Both the position numbers and the translations under genes were made by a program. The notes beneath the pieces were generated by a model, which was given only the letters and a program-made list of their open reading frames with translations, had not been told where the DNA came from and ran no database searches. This document shows, piece after piece, positions 17,316-27,733 of a DNA stretch of 64,000 nucleotides (position 1 is the stretch's first letter; every line of letters starts with the position of its first letter). Source of the DNA: Myxococcota bacterium (lineage in GTDB: Bacteria > Myxococcota_A > UBA796 > UBA9615 > JAKLKC01); NCBI GenBank assembly GCA_023150875.1, contig JAKLKC010000030.1, positions 1 through 64,000 of the forward strand, in the 5' to 3' direction.

Positions 17316-18698
17316 ATGCAGCACGACCAGCGCTTCGTCCTGAGGATCCCCCACCGCCCGGGGGCCCTGGCCTCGGTGGCCGACGCCATCGGGCAGGAGG
17401 GGGGCGTGATCGGCGAGATCGTCACCCCCCGCCTGGGGCGCGACTGGAGCCTGCGGGAGATCACCGTCGAGGCCACCTCCGGCGAGCAGCTCGACCGGAT
17501 CGGCGACCGCCTCGCGGCGCTTCCGGGGGTGCGCCTGCTGGACCGCCGGGACCCGGTGCTGGAGGTCCACCTCAAGGGCAAGATCGGCATCGAGGTCCGC
17601 TCGCCGGTGAACCGCCCCTCGGACCTGCGCTTCGTCTACACCCCGGGCGTCGCCCACGTCTGCCGGCGCATCGAGGCGGATCCCGACGCCTCGTGGGACC
17701 TGACCTGGAGGGGGCGGACGGTGGCCATCGTCACCAACGGCACCCGGGTCCTGGGCCTGGGCGACATCGGCCCGCGGGCCTCCCTCCCCGTGATGGAGGG
17801 CAAGGCGGCCCTCTACCGGCGCTTCGCGGGGCTGAACGCCGTCCCCCTGGTGCTGGACGCCCCCGATCCCGACACCTTCGTCGAGACGGTGACCCGCCTC
17901 TCCCCGGGCTTCGGCGCCGTCCACATCGAGGACGTGCGGATCCCCGACTGCTTCGAGGTGCTGGAGCGCCTGGGCGCGGGCCTGGAGGTGCCGGTGATGC
18001 ACGACGACCGGACGGGGACGGGGGTGGCGGCGCTCTCGGCGCTGCTGACGGTGTTCCGCCGGATGCGGTCCCGGGTGGAGACCTGCTCGGTGGGGGTCAT
18101 CGGCCTGGGCGCGGCGGGCACCGGGATCGCCGAGCTGGCCCTGGCTTCGGGGATCGGGAGGGTGATGGTGGCGGATCGGGACCCGGCGGCGGTGGAGCGC
18201 CTGGCGCGGCGTGGCGGCGAGCCGTCGGACATCGACCGGATCCTGGCTGAGGCCGACGCGGTGGTGGCGGTGACCGGGCGCCCCGGCCTCATCCCGCCCC
18301 ACCGGGTCCGGAAGGGGCAGATCGTCTTCGCGCTGAGCAACCCGGTGCCCGAGATCGAGCCCCAGGAAGCCCTCGGGGCGGGGGCCGCCTTCGCCGCCGA
18401 TGGGAGGGTGGTCAACAACGCCCTGGCGTTCCCGGGGCTGATGCGGGCGGCGCTGCTGACCCGGTCGCGGGCCTTCTCCCCGGGCATGGCCGTCGCCGCC
18501 GCCCGGGCCCTCAGCGCCTGCTGCGACGACGACGACGACGCCGTGGTCCCCGATCCCTTCGACCTGAAGGTCCATCGCGCCGTGACCGAGGCGGTGGCCG
18601 GGGCGGCGCTGGCCGAGGGGCTGGCGCGCCGGCCCCTGCCCCAGGCCGAGGTCGCCGCGCTGGAGGACCTGGCGGCGACCGCCTGTGCCTGGACCTGA
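17316..18698 (+). CDS. ACT domain-containing malic enzyme (NAD(P)-type)
   Basis: 460 residues. Residues 1-75 form an ACT-like regulatory domain ([20 protein letters not shown]). The malic-enzyme N-domain follows: [13 protein letters not shown] with the proton-donating tyrosine and [20 protein letters not shown] with the catalytic lysine. The Rossmann domain has [14 protein letters not shown]. The metal-binding and substrate loop that is normally FHDDQHGT reads MHDDRTGT here, keeping both aspartates but losing Q-H. The expected reaction is malate to pyruvate plus CO2 with NAD(P)H formation in the cytoplasm. ACT fusion suggests allosteric control by an amino acid or similar small ligand. Changes in the loop leave the exact substrate open. 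Confidence 0.82.
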   Translation: MQHDQRFVLRIPHRPGALASVADAIGQEGGVIGEIVTPRLGRDWSLREITVEATSGEQLDRIGDRLAALPGVRLLDRRDPVLEVHLKGKIGIEVRSPVNRPSDLRFVYTPGVAHVCRRIEADPDASWDLTWRGRTVAIVTNGTRVLGLGDIGPRASLPVMEGKAALYRRFAGLNAVPLVLDAPDPDTFVETVTRLSPGFGAVHIEDVRIPDCFEVLERLGAGLEVPVMHDDRTGTGVAALSALLTVFRRMRSRVETCSVGVIGLGAAGTGIAELALASGIGRVMVADRDPAAVERLARRGGEPSDIDRILAEADAVVAVTGRPGLIPPHRVRKGQIVFALSNPVPEIEPQEALGAGAAFAADGRVVNNALAFPGLMRAALLTRSRAFSPGMAVAAARALSACCDDDDDAVVPDPFDLKVHRAVTEAVAGAALAEGLARRPLPQAEVAALEDLAATACAWT

Positions 18699-18747
18699 GC
18701 CCACCCCCGGCGCCGGGAGCGGCGGTCGCTCCCTCCCGCGGCGAGCC

Positions 18748-19725
18748 ATGGCCGCCGCGGCGGCGTGTGTCCTCGCCCCCCTCCTGGCCGCCGCCGGTGC
18801 GGCCGTCGCCCCGCCGGCGCCGCCCCTGGAGCAGGCCACGGAGAGCCTCACCCGGGCGGAGCGGGACCTGGCCGCCGCCGACGCCGCCGACCGCCTCTTC
18901 GTCCGCCTCGCCCGTCGCTTCCAGTCCCTCCCCGCGGCCCGGGGACGCTCCGCCTGCGGCGACCCCGTCCGCTCCGCCCTGGTCGCCCGGGCGCTGGCGG
19001 CGTGGTGGGCCATGGGGGAGCGGGTCGCCGCCGCCGGGGCGAGGGTGGGCGAGCTCCGGCGGGCCGCGGGGAGCGACACCGCGGCCCTCCTCTTCCCCTC
19101 CGATCTGCGCCGGATCGAGGCCGCGGAGGCCGAGCTCGCCCGCCTCCGCCGCCTCGCCGGGGCGGATCGGGCGATCCTGGAGACGGCGGTGGAGGAGCCC
19201 CTCCGCCGGGCGGGCTGCGATCCCGAGGGGACCGCCGACGTCGGTCGCACCCTGCCCGGGGGCGGGCCGTGGATCGCCACCCCCGCCCCCTTCGGGCCCG
19301 ATCCCTGGGTGGCGGTGGGCTTCCAGGCGGAGGGGGAGCCGGTCCTGGTGTGGGTGGACGGCAGGCCGACCCTGGCCCTGGCGGCGGGGGAGCTGGCGGT
19401 GGTGGCGGTAACCTCGGGCTCCCACACCCTGTGCGCCAGCCGGCTGGAGGCGGAGCGGTGCGCCGGGGGGCGCGCAGGCGGGCAGGCGATGGGAGCCTGG
19501 CACGTCGCGACCCCCGGCTCCATCCGCCCCGCGGGGGACGAGGGCGGAGGCACCCCGGTCCTCGCCGAGGCCCCCGCGGACCGTTCGAGGGCGATCGCCC
19601 CCTCGGCCACCCCCGGCGAGGCGCCATCCCTGGAGCCCCCGCCGGACCCGCCGGCGCCTCCCCCCGTGGACGACGCCAAGGACCGCCGGGACCTCTCCGA
19701 TGCCACGGGCGCCGGCCCAGGCTGA
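18748..19725 (+). CDS. Exported protein of unknown function, 325 aa
   Basis: Start taken at the ATG at 18,748 because it begins a clear Sec signal (MAAAAACVLAPLLAAAGAAV); an earlier in-frame start would place a hydrophilic stretch before it. After cleavage comes a helical Ala/Arg/Glu-rich region, then a possible beta domain near residues 180-260 (PWVAVGFQAEGEPVLVWVDG), and a proline-rich tail. Four cysteines (SACGD, RRAGCD, TLCASR, ERCAGG) could form disulfides in the periplasm. I do not recognise the family. It converges on the TPR lipoprotein gene, with only 63 bp between the stops. Confidence 0.6.
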   Translation: MAAAAACVLAPLLAAAGAAVAPPAPPLEQATESLTRAERDLAAADAADRLFVRLARRFQSLPAARGRSACGDPVRSALVARALAAWWAMGERVAAAGARVGELRRAAGSDTAALLFPSDLRRIEAAEAELARLRRLAGADRAILETAVEEPLRRAGCDPEGTADVGRTLPGGGPWIATPAPFGPDPWVAVGFQAEGEPVLVWVDGRPTLALAAGELAVVAVTSGSHTLCASRLEAERCAGGRAGGQAMGAWHVATPGSIRPAGDEGGGTPVLAEAPADRSRAIAPSATPGEAPSLEPPPDPPAPPPVDDAKDRRDLSDATGAGPG

Positions 19726-19788
19726 GGAGGGGACTCGGCGGCGCCATGGGCCAGGAGGACGGCCCACCGGGCGCCGGGCGCCGGCCCC

Positions 19789-21612
19789 CTACTCACCCCG
19801 GGTCCGGGCCCTCGCCGCCGCCAGCTTCGCCTCCGCCGATCCCTCGGGCAGGGAACGCTCCAGGAGCCGATAGCCGTCGGGCAGATCGGGGTCCAGGGCC
19901 ACCGCCTTGGTCGCCGCCTCCCGGGCCTCCCCGCTCCTCCCCTGGGCGTGGAGCGCCTCCCCCAGGGCCACCCACGCCCGGGCGTCCGCCCCGGGGGAAC
20001 GGGCGGCCTCGCGGCAAGCGTCCACGGCCCGGGCTTCCTTCGCCGCCAGCAGCGCCCGGCACCGCCCCAGGCGGGCCTCGGGGTCCCCGGGGGAGGCGCG
20101 GGACAGGGCGGTGTAGGCCGCGGCCGCCCGGTCCGACTCCCCCGAAGCGAGGAGCAGCCACGCCTCCCAACGGGCCCACCGCGCCTCCCCGGGCCTCTGG
20201 GCGGCGATCTCCCGGTTGAGGGCCAGGGCCTCGGGGTAGCGGCCCTGGTCGGCCATGAGCTGCATCAGGCCCACCCGGGCGTCGGGCCCCGCCCCCACCG
20301 CCAGCGCCTCCCAGTACCAGCCCTCCGCCTCCCCGGGCGCCCCCCGCCGGCGGGCCAGGGACCCCAGGTCCAGCCGCGCCTCGGCGTCGTCGGGGGCGGC
20401 AGCGGCGACCCGCGCCAGCCACCGCTCCGCCTCGGCCGGACGCTCGAGCTCCTGCGCGATCCTCGCCCGCAGCCGCCCCACCGGCACCGTCCCCTGGATC
20501 GCCTCCGGCGCCTCGTCCAGGGCCCGGGCGGCCTCGTCGGGGCGCCCCAGGGACAGGGCCAGCTCGGCCCTCTCCCGCAGCAGCACGGGGTCGTCCGGGC
20601 GCAGCCCCGCGAGGCCCGACAGCACGGCGAGGGCCCGAGCCCCCTCTCCCCGGTCCAGGTGGATGGAGGCCATCTCCCGGCGCGCCGCGGTGAAGCCCGC
20701 CCGGAGCAGGTCGGCGCGGGCCAGGGCGTCCAGGGGGTCCTGGCGGGCCTCCTCCCCCCGGGATCGCAGGACCCTCGCCCACAGCAGCCGCGCCTCGGCC
20801 ATGCGGGGATCGATGAGCAGGGCCCGGCGCACCGCGGTCTCGGCGTCCCCTCCGGCGAGGTAGGGCAGCGCCGCGCGCCCGAGCCACAGGAAGGCGTAAG
20901 GATCCCGGGTCACCCCCCGCTCCCACGAGGACCGGCACTCCCCGGGCACCCTCCCCCCCGCGGCCCCGAAGGCCCGCTCCATGAGGCGGGCGAGGGTGGC
21001 GTAGGGATCCCGCTCCGGCGTGGTCTCGACGAAGCGATCGCAGCCCCGGGGCTCTCCCCGCGGACAACGCCACAGGGTGATCCGCAGCAGGCCGTTCCCC
21101 TCCCGCTCGAACCCTCCGGCGATGACGTGGTCGGCGGCCCGCCGGGCGCCGGCCACCTCGTCGGCGGTCCACGGCGGGGGGGGGCCGCCCGCTCCCCGCT
21201 CGGCGGGGGTCCGCCCCCGCCCCTCCGGCGGGGCGGCCCCTCCCCCCGCCGGGCCCCGGTACCCCGTCGACCGCACCGTCACCCCCACCACGTCGTGCCC
21301 CGCCAGCTCCGCCAGCCAGGTGAAGCCCGCGGCGTAGGCCTCCCCCAGGCGCCAGGACGTGGAGGCCCGGAAGGGGAGCAGCTCCACGGTCTCCGGGGGC
21401 GGCACGTCCCGCAGGGGCGGCGGGCCGGCGGGCTCCGCTCCCGCCGCCCCCGTCGGGGCGGTCCCGGAGGCCGCCGCGCCGGGGTGAGGCGGCGGGGCCC
21501 CATCGCCCCCGGGCCCGCACCCCGCGAGGAGCAGCCCGAGGGCCAGCGCGGCTCCCGGGACCCCCCCGGGGCGGGGGCCCTGGCGGTGGGGACGCGCGCG
21601 GCCTACGATCAC
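19789..21612 (-). CDS. TPR-repeat lipoprotein
   Basis: 607 residues from a GTG at 21,612 preceded by GGAGGAGGG. The signal peptide ends in the lipobox LLAGC, then a Gly/Pro/Ala-rich linker. Residues roughly 60-230 form a domain with paired cysteines (WRCPRGEPRGCDRF). From about 250 to the end there are nine to ten TPR-like helical hairpins, for example DPYAFLWLGRAALPYLAGGD and PDDAEARLDLGSLARRRGAP. Proteins of this kind act as periplasmic or outer-membrane assembly scaffolds. The divergent neighbour is a PBP1A gene (105 bp between starts), so a role as partner of the peptidoglycan synthase can be imagined, but only proximity supports it. Confidence 0.75.
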   Translation of the reverse strand: MIVGRARPHRQGPRPGGVPGAALALGLLLAGCGPGGDGAPPPHPGAAASGTAPTGAAGAEPAGPPPLRDVPPPETVELLPFRASTSWRLGEAYAAGFTWLAELAGHDVVGVTVRSTGYRGPAGGGAAPPEGRGRTPAERGAGGPPPPWTADEVAGARRAADHVIAGGFEREGNGLLRITLWRCPRGEPRGCDRFVETTPERDPYATLARLMERAFGAAGGRVPGECRSSWERGVTRDPYAFLWLGRAALPYLAGGDAETAVRRALLIDPRMAEARLLWARVLRSRGEEARQDPLDALARADLLRAGFTAARREMASIHLDRGEGARALAVLSGLAGLRPDDPVLLRERAELALSLGRPDEAARALDEAPEAIQGTVPVGRLRARIAQELERPAEAERWLARVAAAAPDDAEARLDLGSLARRRGAPGEAEGWYWEALAVGAGPDARVGLMQLMADQGRYPEALALNREIAAQRPGEARWARWEAWLLLASGESDRAAAAYTALSRASPGDPEARLGRCRALLAAKEARAVDACREAARSPGADARAWVALGEALHAQGRSGEAREAATKAVALDPDLPDGYRLLERSLPEGSAEAKLAAARARTRGE

Positions 21613-21717
21613 CCCTCCTCCTCCCCGCTCCCGGCGGGACCGCCGGGCGGACCGGTGCGCCCGCGGGGAGGCGTCCCCTCGCCACCACGGGCGCTCCCGC
21701 CCGGGGATCCCGGCCCC

Positions 21718-24066
21718 ATGCGCCGTCGCTGGCTCCGCTCCCTCCTCATCCGGCTCTCGCTGGTCTCCACCGTCGCCGCGTCCTCCGTGGCCATGGCGGG
21801 GCTGGTGCTGCTCTATCGGGTGGGGCAGGACCTCCCCCGGGACCTCTCGGCGGTGCGGGACTACCGCCCCCCGTCCACCTGCCGGATCTACGCCCGGGAC
21901 GGCACCCTCGTCGACGAGTTCTACCTGCAGCGGCGGATCGTGGTGCCCCTCTCGAGCCTGCCCTCCCACGTGCCCTGGGCCCTGCTGGCCGCCGAGGATC
22001 TGCGCTTCTACCAGCACGGGCCCGTGGACCTGCTGGGGATCGGGCGGGCGCTGGCCGCCAACCTGCGGGGGGGCGAGGTCCGCCAGGGCGGCTCCAGCAT
22101 CAGCCAGCAGGTGGTCAAGAACCTGTTCCTCACCTCGGAGCGGTCCTACAAGCGCAAGCTCAGGGAGGCCATCCTCGCCTGGCGCCTGGAGCGGGAGCTG
22201 ACCAAGGACCAGATCCTGGAACTCTATCTGAACCTGATCTACCTCGGGGGAGGCAACTACGGGATCGAGGCCGCCGCCCGCGGGTACTTCGGCAAGTCCG
22301 CCGCCGACCTGGGCCTGGCGGAGGTGGCGATGATCGCCGGCCTGATCCCGGCCCCCTCCCGCTACTCCCCGTATCGGAGCTGGGACCTGGCCAAGGACCG
22401 CCAGCGCCTGGTCCTCCACCGCATGATCGAGGCGGGGTTCGTCGACCCCGACACCGCCCAGACCGCCCTGGAGGAGCCCATCGTGCTCCGGGACCGGGAC
22501 GCCCTGACCCCCCGCCAGGGGGGAGCGTACTCCGACCACGTCCGCCAGCTCGTCCGCCGCTGGTTCGGCGACCGCTTCATCTTCGACGAGGGCCTCCAGG
22601 TTTACACCGCCCTGGACGTGGACCTGCAGAGGCGGGCGGAGGAGGTGGTGCGGGAGTCCCTCCGGGACCACCGGGAGCGCCAGGGACCCAGGCCCCCCGG
22701 GCGGGCGCTGGAAGAGGACGCCGCCCGGGCCTTCCTGGACCAGGCCCCCGACCTCCCCCGCCGCCCCGGCGAGCCCGAGCCCCTCCTCCCCGAACCGGGC
22801 GCCTGCTTCACCGCCCTGGTGGCGCCGGCCCGGGGCGCCCCCCACGCCGCCGCGGGGCCGTGGAGGTTCCGCTTCTCGAAGGCGGCCCTGGCGACCTCCG
22901 TGCGCGCCGGGCCCCTGTCCGACGACCCCCGGAGGACCATGGCGGAGCTGCTCCAGCCCCGCCGCCCGGTGCCGGTGTGCCTGGAACAGCTCGCCGAGGG
23001 CGCCGCGCCGGGGGATGCGGAGGCGGACGGGGTGGTGGGCCTGGACCCCCGTCCCTGGTCCGAGGGGGCGTTCGTGGCCCTGGAGCCCCAGTCGGGGCGG
23101 GTGCGGGCGCTGGTGGGGGGCTACGACACCGCCCTGGAGGGCTTCAACCACGCCACCCAGGGCCGCCGGCAGCCGGGCTCCTCCTTCAAGCCCTTCATCT
23201 ACGCCGCCGCCCTGGCCCGGGGGGACGGCCAGGGACACCGGGTCCTGGACAGCCCCATCGCCATCGGCGGCTGGAGGCCCAAGAACTACGGCGGGAAGTA
23301 CGGGGGAGCCACGACGTACCGGAACGCCCTGGCCCGCTCCTACAACGCCGCCGCGGTGCGGGTGGGACTGGACGTCGGCTCCGAGGCGGTGGTCGCCCTG
23401 GCCCGGGCCCTGGGGATCGCCTCGCCGCTGCGCTCCGACGTGACCTTGCTGCTGGGCTCCTCCGAGGTCACCCCCCTGGAGCTGACCGCCGCCTACGCGG
23501 GCTTCGCCGCCGGCGGGCGCCGGGTCGATCCCGTCTTCGTGGAGCGGATCGCCGACAACCGCGGCCGGGTGCTCGCCCGGGCGGGCCGCCCCCTGGTCCG
23601 CCCCGGCGCCGACGGGCGGGTGGTGCTCCCGGGCGGCCCGTCGGATCCCGCCCTCCCGGAGGCCGCGGCCTACGAGGTGCTGGACATGATGCGCCAGGTC
23701 GTCCTGGCCGGGACCGGACGCCGCGCCGACCTCCAGGACCGGCCGGTGGCCGGCAAGACCGGCACCAACAGCGACTACCGGGACGCCTGGTTCGTCGGGC
23801 TGAGCCCCGAGCTGGCGGGGGGCTGCTGGGTGGGGACCAACGGCCCGTGGTCCCTCGGCCGCGACGAGACCGGAGGCCGGATCTGCGCCCCGGTCTTCCA
23901 CGACGTGGTCGGCGCCTGGCCGGCCTCGGGCCATCCCTTCCCGGTCCCGGACTCCATCTGGCTCACCCCGGGCGATCCCGCCTCCGGTCTCGGCGATCCC
24001 CGGCGCTTCGCACCCGACGGCCCCCTGGTGGCCCGCTCCCGGGAACGCCTCCTCCCCGCCCGCTGA
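21718..24066 (+). CDS. mrcA: Bifunctional penicillin-binding protein 1A
   Basis: 782 residues. One N-terminal membrane anchor (about 8-30). The glycosyltransferase GT51 domain follows with AAEDLRFYQHGPVDLLGIGR (catalytic glutamate), RQGGSSISQQVVKNLF and KRKLREAILAWRLER. The transpeptidase domain has all three catalytic motifs: SSFK at 488-491, SYN at 541-543 and KTGT at 680-683. Between the two enzyme domains an extra region (about residues 310-440) holds a Pro/Arg-rich, cysteine-containing segment. It polymerises and crosslinks peptidoglycan at the outer face of the inner membrane. The ATG at 21,718 has only a weak ribosome-binding site but begins the membrane anchor correctly. Confidence 0.93.
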   Translation: MRRRWLRSLLIRLSLVSTVAASSVAMAGLVLLYRVGQDLPRDLSAVRDYRPPSTCRIYARDGTLVDEFYLQRRIVVPLSSLPSHVPWALLAAEDLRFYQHGPVDLLGIGRALAANLRGGEVRQGGSSISQQVVKNLFLTSERSYKRKLREAILAWRLERELTKDQILELYLNLIYLGGGNYGIEAAARGYFGKSAADLGLAEVAMIAGLIPAPSRYSPYRSWDLAKDRQRLVLHRMIEAGFVDPDTAQTALEEPIVLRDRDALTPRQGGAYSDHVRQLVRRWFGDRFIFDEGLQVYTALDVDLQRRAEEVVRESLRDHRERQGPRPPGRALEEDAARAFLDQAPDLPRRPGEPEPLLPEPGACFTALVAPARGAPHAAAGPWRFRFSKAALATSVRAGPLSDDPRRTMAELLQPRRPVPVCLEQLAEGAAPGDAEADGVVGLDPRPWSEGAFVALEPQSGRVRALVGGYDTALEGFNHATQGRRQPGSSFKPFIYAAALARGDGQGHRVLDSPIAIGGWRPKNYGGKYGGATTYRNALARSYNAAAVRVGLDVGSEAVVALARALGIASPLRSDVTLLLGSSEVTPLELTAAYAGFAAGGRRVDPVFVERIADNRGRVLARAGRPLVRPGADGRVVLPGGPSDPALPEAAAYEVLDMMRQVVLAGTGRRADLQDRPVAGKTGTNSDYRDAWFVGLSPELAGGCWVGTNGPWSLGRDETGGRICAPVFHDVVGAWPASGHPFPVPDSIWLTPGDPASGLGDPRRFAPDGPLVARSRERLLPAR

Positions 24067-24174
24067 CGTCCCCCCCGGGCGTCCCCCGGGGCGGCCCGCG
24101 CCCGCGGAGGGGACGGGGCTCCCACCTTGCATCGCCCCGGGAGCGGGGGCCGGGCGGGCAGGAGGATCCGCCCC

Positions 24175-24732
24175 ATGAGTCCCCGCGTCCTCGCCTTCGC
24201 CGGCGGGCTCGCCGCCGCCGTGGCCGCCGCTTCCGTCCCGGGGGCGACGGCCCCACCGGTGGTCGTGGCCGAGCTCCGGAGCCCCCAGGGCGACCTCGTC
24301 GGCGTGGCGGTCCTCGCCGAGCACGCCGAGGGGGTGCGGCTCCAGGTCCAGGGCGGCGGCCTGCCCCCCGGGCTCCACGGGATCCACATCCACGGACAGG
24401 GCACGTGCGCGCCCCCCGACTTCCAGAGCGCCGGCGGGCACTTCGCTCCCCTCCAGCGGCGGCACGGCTTCCGGTCCCCGGACGGCCCCCACGCCGGCGA
24501 CCTGCCCAACCTCGAAGTCGGCCCCCAGGGCTCCTTCCACATGGACGTGGTCCTCCCCGGCGTGACCCTGGGCGAGGGGCGCCTGTCGCTGCTGGGGGGA
24601 GGGGGGACGGCGCTGGTCGTCCACGCGGACCCCGACGACTACCGCACCGATCCGTCGGGCGCGTCGGGGGCCCGGATCGCCTGCGGGGCGATCCGGGCCG
24701 TGCAGAAAGCGGGGGAGGGGGAGGACCCGTAG
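24175..24732 (+). CDS. sodC: Periplasmic Cu/Zn superoxide dismutase
   Basis: 185 residues from the ATG at 24,175, which begins a Sec signal peptide. The copper and zinc ligands are visible in their usual settings: GIHIHGQGTC, SAGGHFAP, PHAGDLPN and LVVHADPDD. The cysteine in GQGTC can pair with that in GARIACGAI to form the conserved disulfide. It converts superoxide to oxygen and hydrogen peroxide in the periplasm. Lies 108 bp downstream of the PBP1A gene; co-transcription is possible but not shown. A hairpin follows at 24,735-24,756. Confidence 0.93.
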   Translation: MSPRVLAFAGGLAAAVAAASVPGATAPPVVVAELRSPQGDLVGVAVLAEHAEGVRLQVQGGGLPPGLHGIHIHGQGTCAPPDFQSAGGHFAPLQRRHGFRSPDGPHAGDLPNLEVGPQGSFHMDVVLPGVTLGEGRLSLLGGGGTALVVHADPDDYRTDPSGASGARIACGAIRAVQKAGEGEDP

Positions 24733-24734
24733 CC

Positions 24735-24756
24735 CCCCCGTCCCAGGTGACGGGGG
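24735..24756. terminator. Hairpin between convergent sodC and protease genes
   Basis: CCCCCGT at 24,735-24,741 pairs with ACGGGGG at 24,750-24,756 around an eight-base loop. It lies in the 36-bp space between two converging stop codons and could serve both strands. There is no T-tract. Confidence 0.45.
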
Positions 24757-24768
24757 AGCGACACGTCC

Positions 24769-26274
24769 TCAGTCGCGGCCGGGCTCGGGCTTCCGCACGG
24801 CAATGAAGGCGGTCCCGCCCTCCCGCTCGATGAGCATCGCCACCGCCGGCTTGCTCGACTCGCGGATCGCCCGGGCGACGTCCTCGGGGGAGGCGACGGT
24901 GCGGCCGTCCACCTTCAGGATCACGTCGCCGGCCTGCATGCCCGCCTTCTGGGCCGGGCCGTAGGGCGCGACCCCCCGCACCACCACCCCGCCCGCCTTG
25001 GGATCCCGGTCGAGGGAACGGTTGATCTCGGGGTCGACCCGCTGGAGCTCCAGGCCCAGCGAGTCGGTGGTGGGGCTCTTCTGGACGGCGGCGGTCGCCT
25101 CCTCGGGCCCGGGGCGGGTGGCGGTGACCATGGCCACCGTCTTCTTCTTCCCCTCGCGCCACAGCTCGATCTGCACCTTCTCGCCGATGTCGTGGCGGGC
25201 GACGGCGTTGACCAGGTCCTGGGCGGAGGACACCCGGTCCTCGCCCACCCGCACCACCACGTCGCCGGGCTGGATGTCCGCCTTGGCGGCGGGGGTGTCG
25301 GGGACGACCTGCTGGATCAGGGCCCCGTGACGGTCCGCGAGGCCCTGGGCCTCGGCCATGTCGGGTCCCACGTCGGTCACCTTCACCCCCAGGTAGGGCC
25401 GGCTGACCTTGCCCTCGGCCACGAGCTGTTGGGCCACCCGCCGCGCGATCCGCGAGGGGACGGCGAAGCCCACCCCCGTGCCCATGCCCAGGATGGCGGT
25501 GTTGATGCCCATGACCTCGCCGTCCAGGTTCACCAGGGGGCCGCCGGAGTTGCCGGGGTTGATGCTGGCGTCGGTCTGGATGAAGTCCTGGAAGGCGATC
25601 CGCTGGATCCCGATCTTGCGGCCGAGCCCCGAGACGTGGCCGATGGTGACGGTCTTGTCCAGGCTGAAGGGAGCGCCCAGGGCGATGGCCCACGCCCCCA
25701 CCCGGATGGAGTCCGGATCCGCCCACCGGGCGGCCGGGAGCCCCTTCCCGTCGATCTTGATGACGGCGATGTCGCTCTCGGGATCGGTGCCCCGCACCGT
25801 CGCCTTCATCTCGCGGTCGTCGCTGAGGATCACGGTGATCTCCCGGGCGTCGTCCACGACGTGGTTGTTGGTGACGATGTAGCCGTCCTCGGAGACGATC
25901 ACCCCGCTCCCCCCCCGGGGCTCGGTGGGGTCGAAGCCACCCGGCCCTTCCTCGCCCTCGGAGTCGGGGTCCATCCACTCCCGGGGGAGCCCCGGGATCC
26001 CGAAGAACCGGCGCATCGACCGGGACGTCCTGGCCTCGGCCTCCACGCGGATGGTCACCACCGAGGGGCCCACCTGCTCGGCGACGGAGATGAACGCCTC
26101 CTCCAGCTCCCGGGCCGCGCCGCGGGGGCTCCGGGGGGACGGGGCGGGGGAGGAGGCGGCGGAGCCGACCTCGGACTCCCCCTTGGCCTCCGTCCCGGTG
26201 ACGGCGACCACGGCCCCGGCCGAGAGGCCGAGGACCGCCGCGGCGCCGAAGGACATCCAGGTCGTGCGGGACAT
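24769..26274 (-). CDS. degP: HtrA/DegP-type periplasmic serine protease with two PDZ domains
   Basis: 501 residues. The ATG at 26,274 has GAGAGAAGG upstream and opens a signal anchor ([20 protein letters not shown]). The trypsin-like domain carries the full triad: H138 in VTNNHVVD, D168 in [10 protein letters not shown] and S243 in [13 protein letters not shown]1 begins at about 285 ([19 protein letters not shown]) and PDZ2 at about 400 ([16 protein letters not shown]). It degrades or refolds damaged periplasmic and outer-membrane proteins. An acidic insert ([15 protein letters not shown]) near 102-117 fills the LA-loop position that governs assembly. The gene lies 137 bp downstream of an exported unknown on the same strand. 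Confidence 0.93.
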   Translation of the reverse strand: MSRTTWMSFGAAAVLGLSAGAVVAVTGTEAKGESEVGSAASSPAPSPRSPRGAARELEEAFISVAEQVGPSVVTIRVEAEARTSRSMRRFFGIPGLPREWMDPDSEGEEGPGGFDPTEPRGGSGVIVSEDGYIVTNNHVVDDAREITVILSDDREMKATVRGTDPESDIAVIKIDGKGLPAARWADPDSIRVGAWAIALGAPFSLDKTVTIGHVSGLGRKIGIQRIAFQDFIQTDASINPGNSGGPLVNLDGEVMGINTAILGMGTGVGFAVPSRIARRVAQQLVAEGKVSRPYLGVKVTDVGPDMAEAQGLADRHGALIQQVVPDTPAAKADIQPGDVVVRVGEDRVSSAQDLVNAVARHDIGEKVQIELWREGKKKTVAMVTATRPGPEEATAAVQKSPTTDSLGLELQRVDPEINRSLDRDPKAGGVVVRGVAPYGPAQKAGMQAGDVILKVDGRTVASPEDVARAIRESSKPAVAMLIEREGGTAFIAVRKPEPGRD

Positions 26275-26411
26275 GATCGCCTTCTCTCCATTCTGGGAGG
26301 ATCCGGGGGAGGGACCGGCCCGATCCGCGCCCCCCTCGCCCGGCTCCGGCCCACTCAACCCCCGACGGGCGGCGTTGCTTCCCGCCGAACGGCCCGGGCG
26401 GGCCGGCGCCC

Positions 26412-27602
26412 CTACTCCCGGAACGCCACCCTCCCCAGCGACGCCTCCACCTCGGCCCGCCACCGCCTCCACGTCGCGGCGGGCAGCGGCCCGAGCACGA
26501 GGCCCACCGTGCGGCCGGCGGCGGTGAAGGCGACGGCGGCGACGTGGTCCTCCCTCCCCGGAGGGCCGACCTCGGCCTCGGCGGCGAACGCGGCCCCCCG
26601 AGCCCCCGCGGGCGTCCCCCGGAGGGCCCTCGCCCCCCCCTCCACCCCGCCCGGAGCAGCTCGGTCCAGGGCCGCCACCGCCGCCACCGCCGGCGGCATG
26701 GCGCCGAGCTCCACCACCCGCACCTCCAGGCGGTGGGGCCCCGCGACCCGGGCCACCCCGGTGGCGGTGCGCGTCCAGCCCCGGGAGGGGAGGTCCCGGA
26801 AGACCAGCTCCCCTCCCCCGGGGAGCCCGACGACGACGTCCCCGGGGGGGGCCGGCGCCCCTTTCCCCTTCCCCCGGGGCCCGCCCGCCTCGCCGCGGCC
26901 CGACGCGGTCGTGCCGGAGGGCGCCTCCTCCCGCGGGGGCCCGAAGGGGTCGAAGGGGGCGTCGGCGGGGCGGCGGTCCCCCGGCCCGGCCGATCCCCTA
27001 CCCGCGGCCGGCCCGGGGCCCGCCGCCGTCGGCTCCTCCCCCACGGCGCCGCCGGGCTCGAACCGGGCGCGCCGCAGCAGCTCGACGAGGCCGGCGTTGG
27101 CCCGCCACGACTCCTTCCACGGGAACGTCGCCTGGACGAGGGCGAGCCGCTGCCGGGGCAGGTCGGCCACCACCGCCAGGGCGGGGGGGCGCCCCACCGC
27201 CCGGCCCCCGACGGTCTGGGCCAGCCAGATCCCCAGCACCCCCATGCGCGCGGCCCAGTCCAGGGGGCCCAGGTCGGGGCGGTGGGCCTCCCTCTCCCCC
27301 AGCCGTGCGGCCAGCAGCGCCTCCACCGCCGCCCCGGGCCCGCCGGCGGCGGGGTCCAGCGCCTCCAGGTCGTACCGGACCTCGCACTCGGGTCCGCCGC
27401 GGAAGACCAGGGAGGCTCCGCCGGCGGTGAACCCGCCGTGCTCCGTCCCGCCGCCACCGTCCACCACCAGCGCCGCCCCGTTGGGGAAGACCGCCCGCAG
27501 GCCACCCTCGGACGCGGGCGCCGCCGCCCCCCACCCGAGGGTGGCGATCAGGACCGCCATCGCCGGCCTCCACCGCCCCCGCGCCGGGCGGGTGGTGGGC
27601 AT
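26412..27602 (-). CDS. Exported protein of unknown function, 396 aa
   Basis: Start at the ATG at 27,602, the first start giving a Sec signal ([21 protein letters not shown]); the ATG at 27,560 is an alternative. The mature protein has two similar-looking beta-rich halves separated by a long Pro/Gly/Ala linker (about 195-265). The N-half contains [17 protein letters not shown] and a PGDVPVEG-free core. The C-half contains [20 protein letters not shown] and ends SLGRVAFRE, a common style in small secreted domains that bind the envelope. No known family recognised. Upstream of, and in line with, the HtrA-type protease gene, so it could be a substrate or cofactor, but that is only proximity. Confidence 0.6.
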   Translation of the reverse strand: MPTTRPARGRWRPAMAVLIATLGWGAAAPASEGGLRAVFPNGAALVVDGGGGTEHGGFTAGGASLVFRGGPECEVRYDLEALDPAAGGPGAAVEALLAARLGEREAHRPDLGPLDWAARMGVLGIWLAQTVGGRAVGRPPALAVVADLPRQRLALVQATFPWKESWRANAGLVELLRRARFEPGGAVGEEPTAAGPGPAAGRGSAGPGDRRPADAPFDPFGPPREEAPSGTTASGRGEAGGPRGKGKGAPAPPGDVVVGLPGGGELVFRDLPSRGWTRTATGVARVAGPHRLEVRVVELGAMPPAVAAVAALDRAAPGGVEGGARALRGTPAGARGAAFAAEAEVGPPGREDHVAAVAFTAAGRTVGLVLGPLPAATWRRWRAEVEASLGRVAFRE

Positions 27603-27733
27603 CACCCCCGGACGCACCCCTCGCTCCGGTCCCGCGGCCCGCCGCCTCCCAGGATCCCCATGGCGGAGTCGAGCTTCAATCGAGGGTCCTCCCCTGCCCG
27701 CGACGGGGCGCCCCCCGGCGTCCCGCGTGCCAA

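Noticed and set aside
15531-19796. A 1421-codon open frame on the minus strand
   Set aside because: It runs antisense to three convincing plus-strand genes, is made of low-complexity Gly/Arg/Ala sequence and exists only because stop codons are rare at this GC content.
21613-24624. N-terminal extension of the TPR lipoprotein frame across the PBP1A gene
   Set aside because: The extension is antisense to a complete PBP1A with all catalytic motifs; a GTG with ribosome-binding site and lipobox at 21,612 gives the real start.
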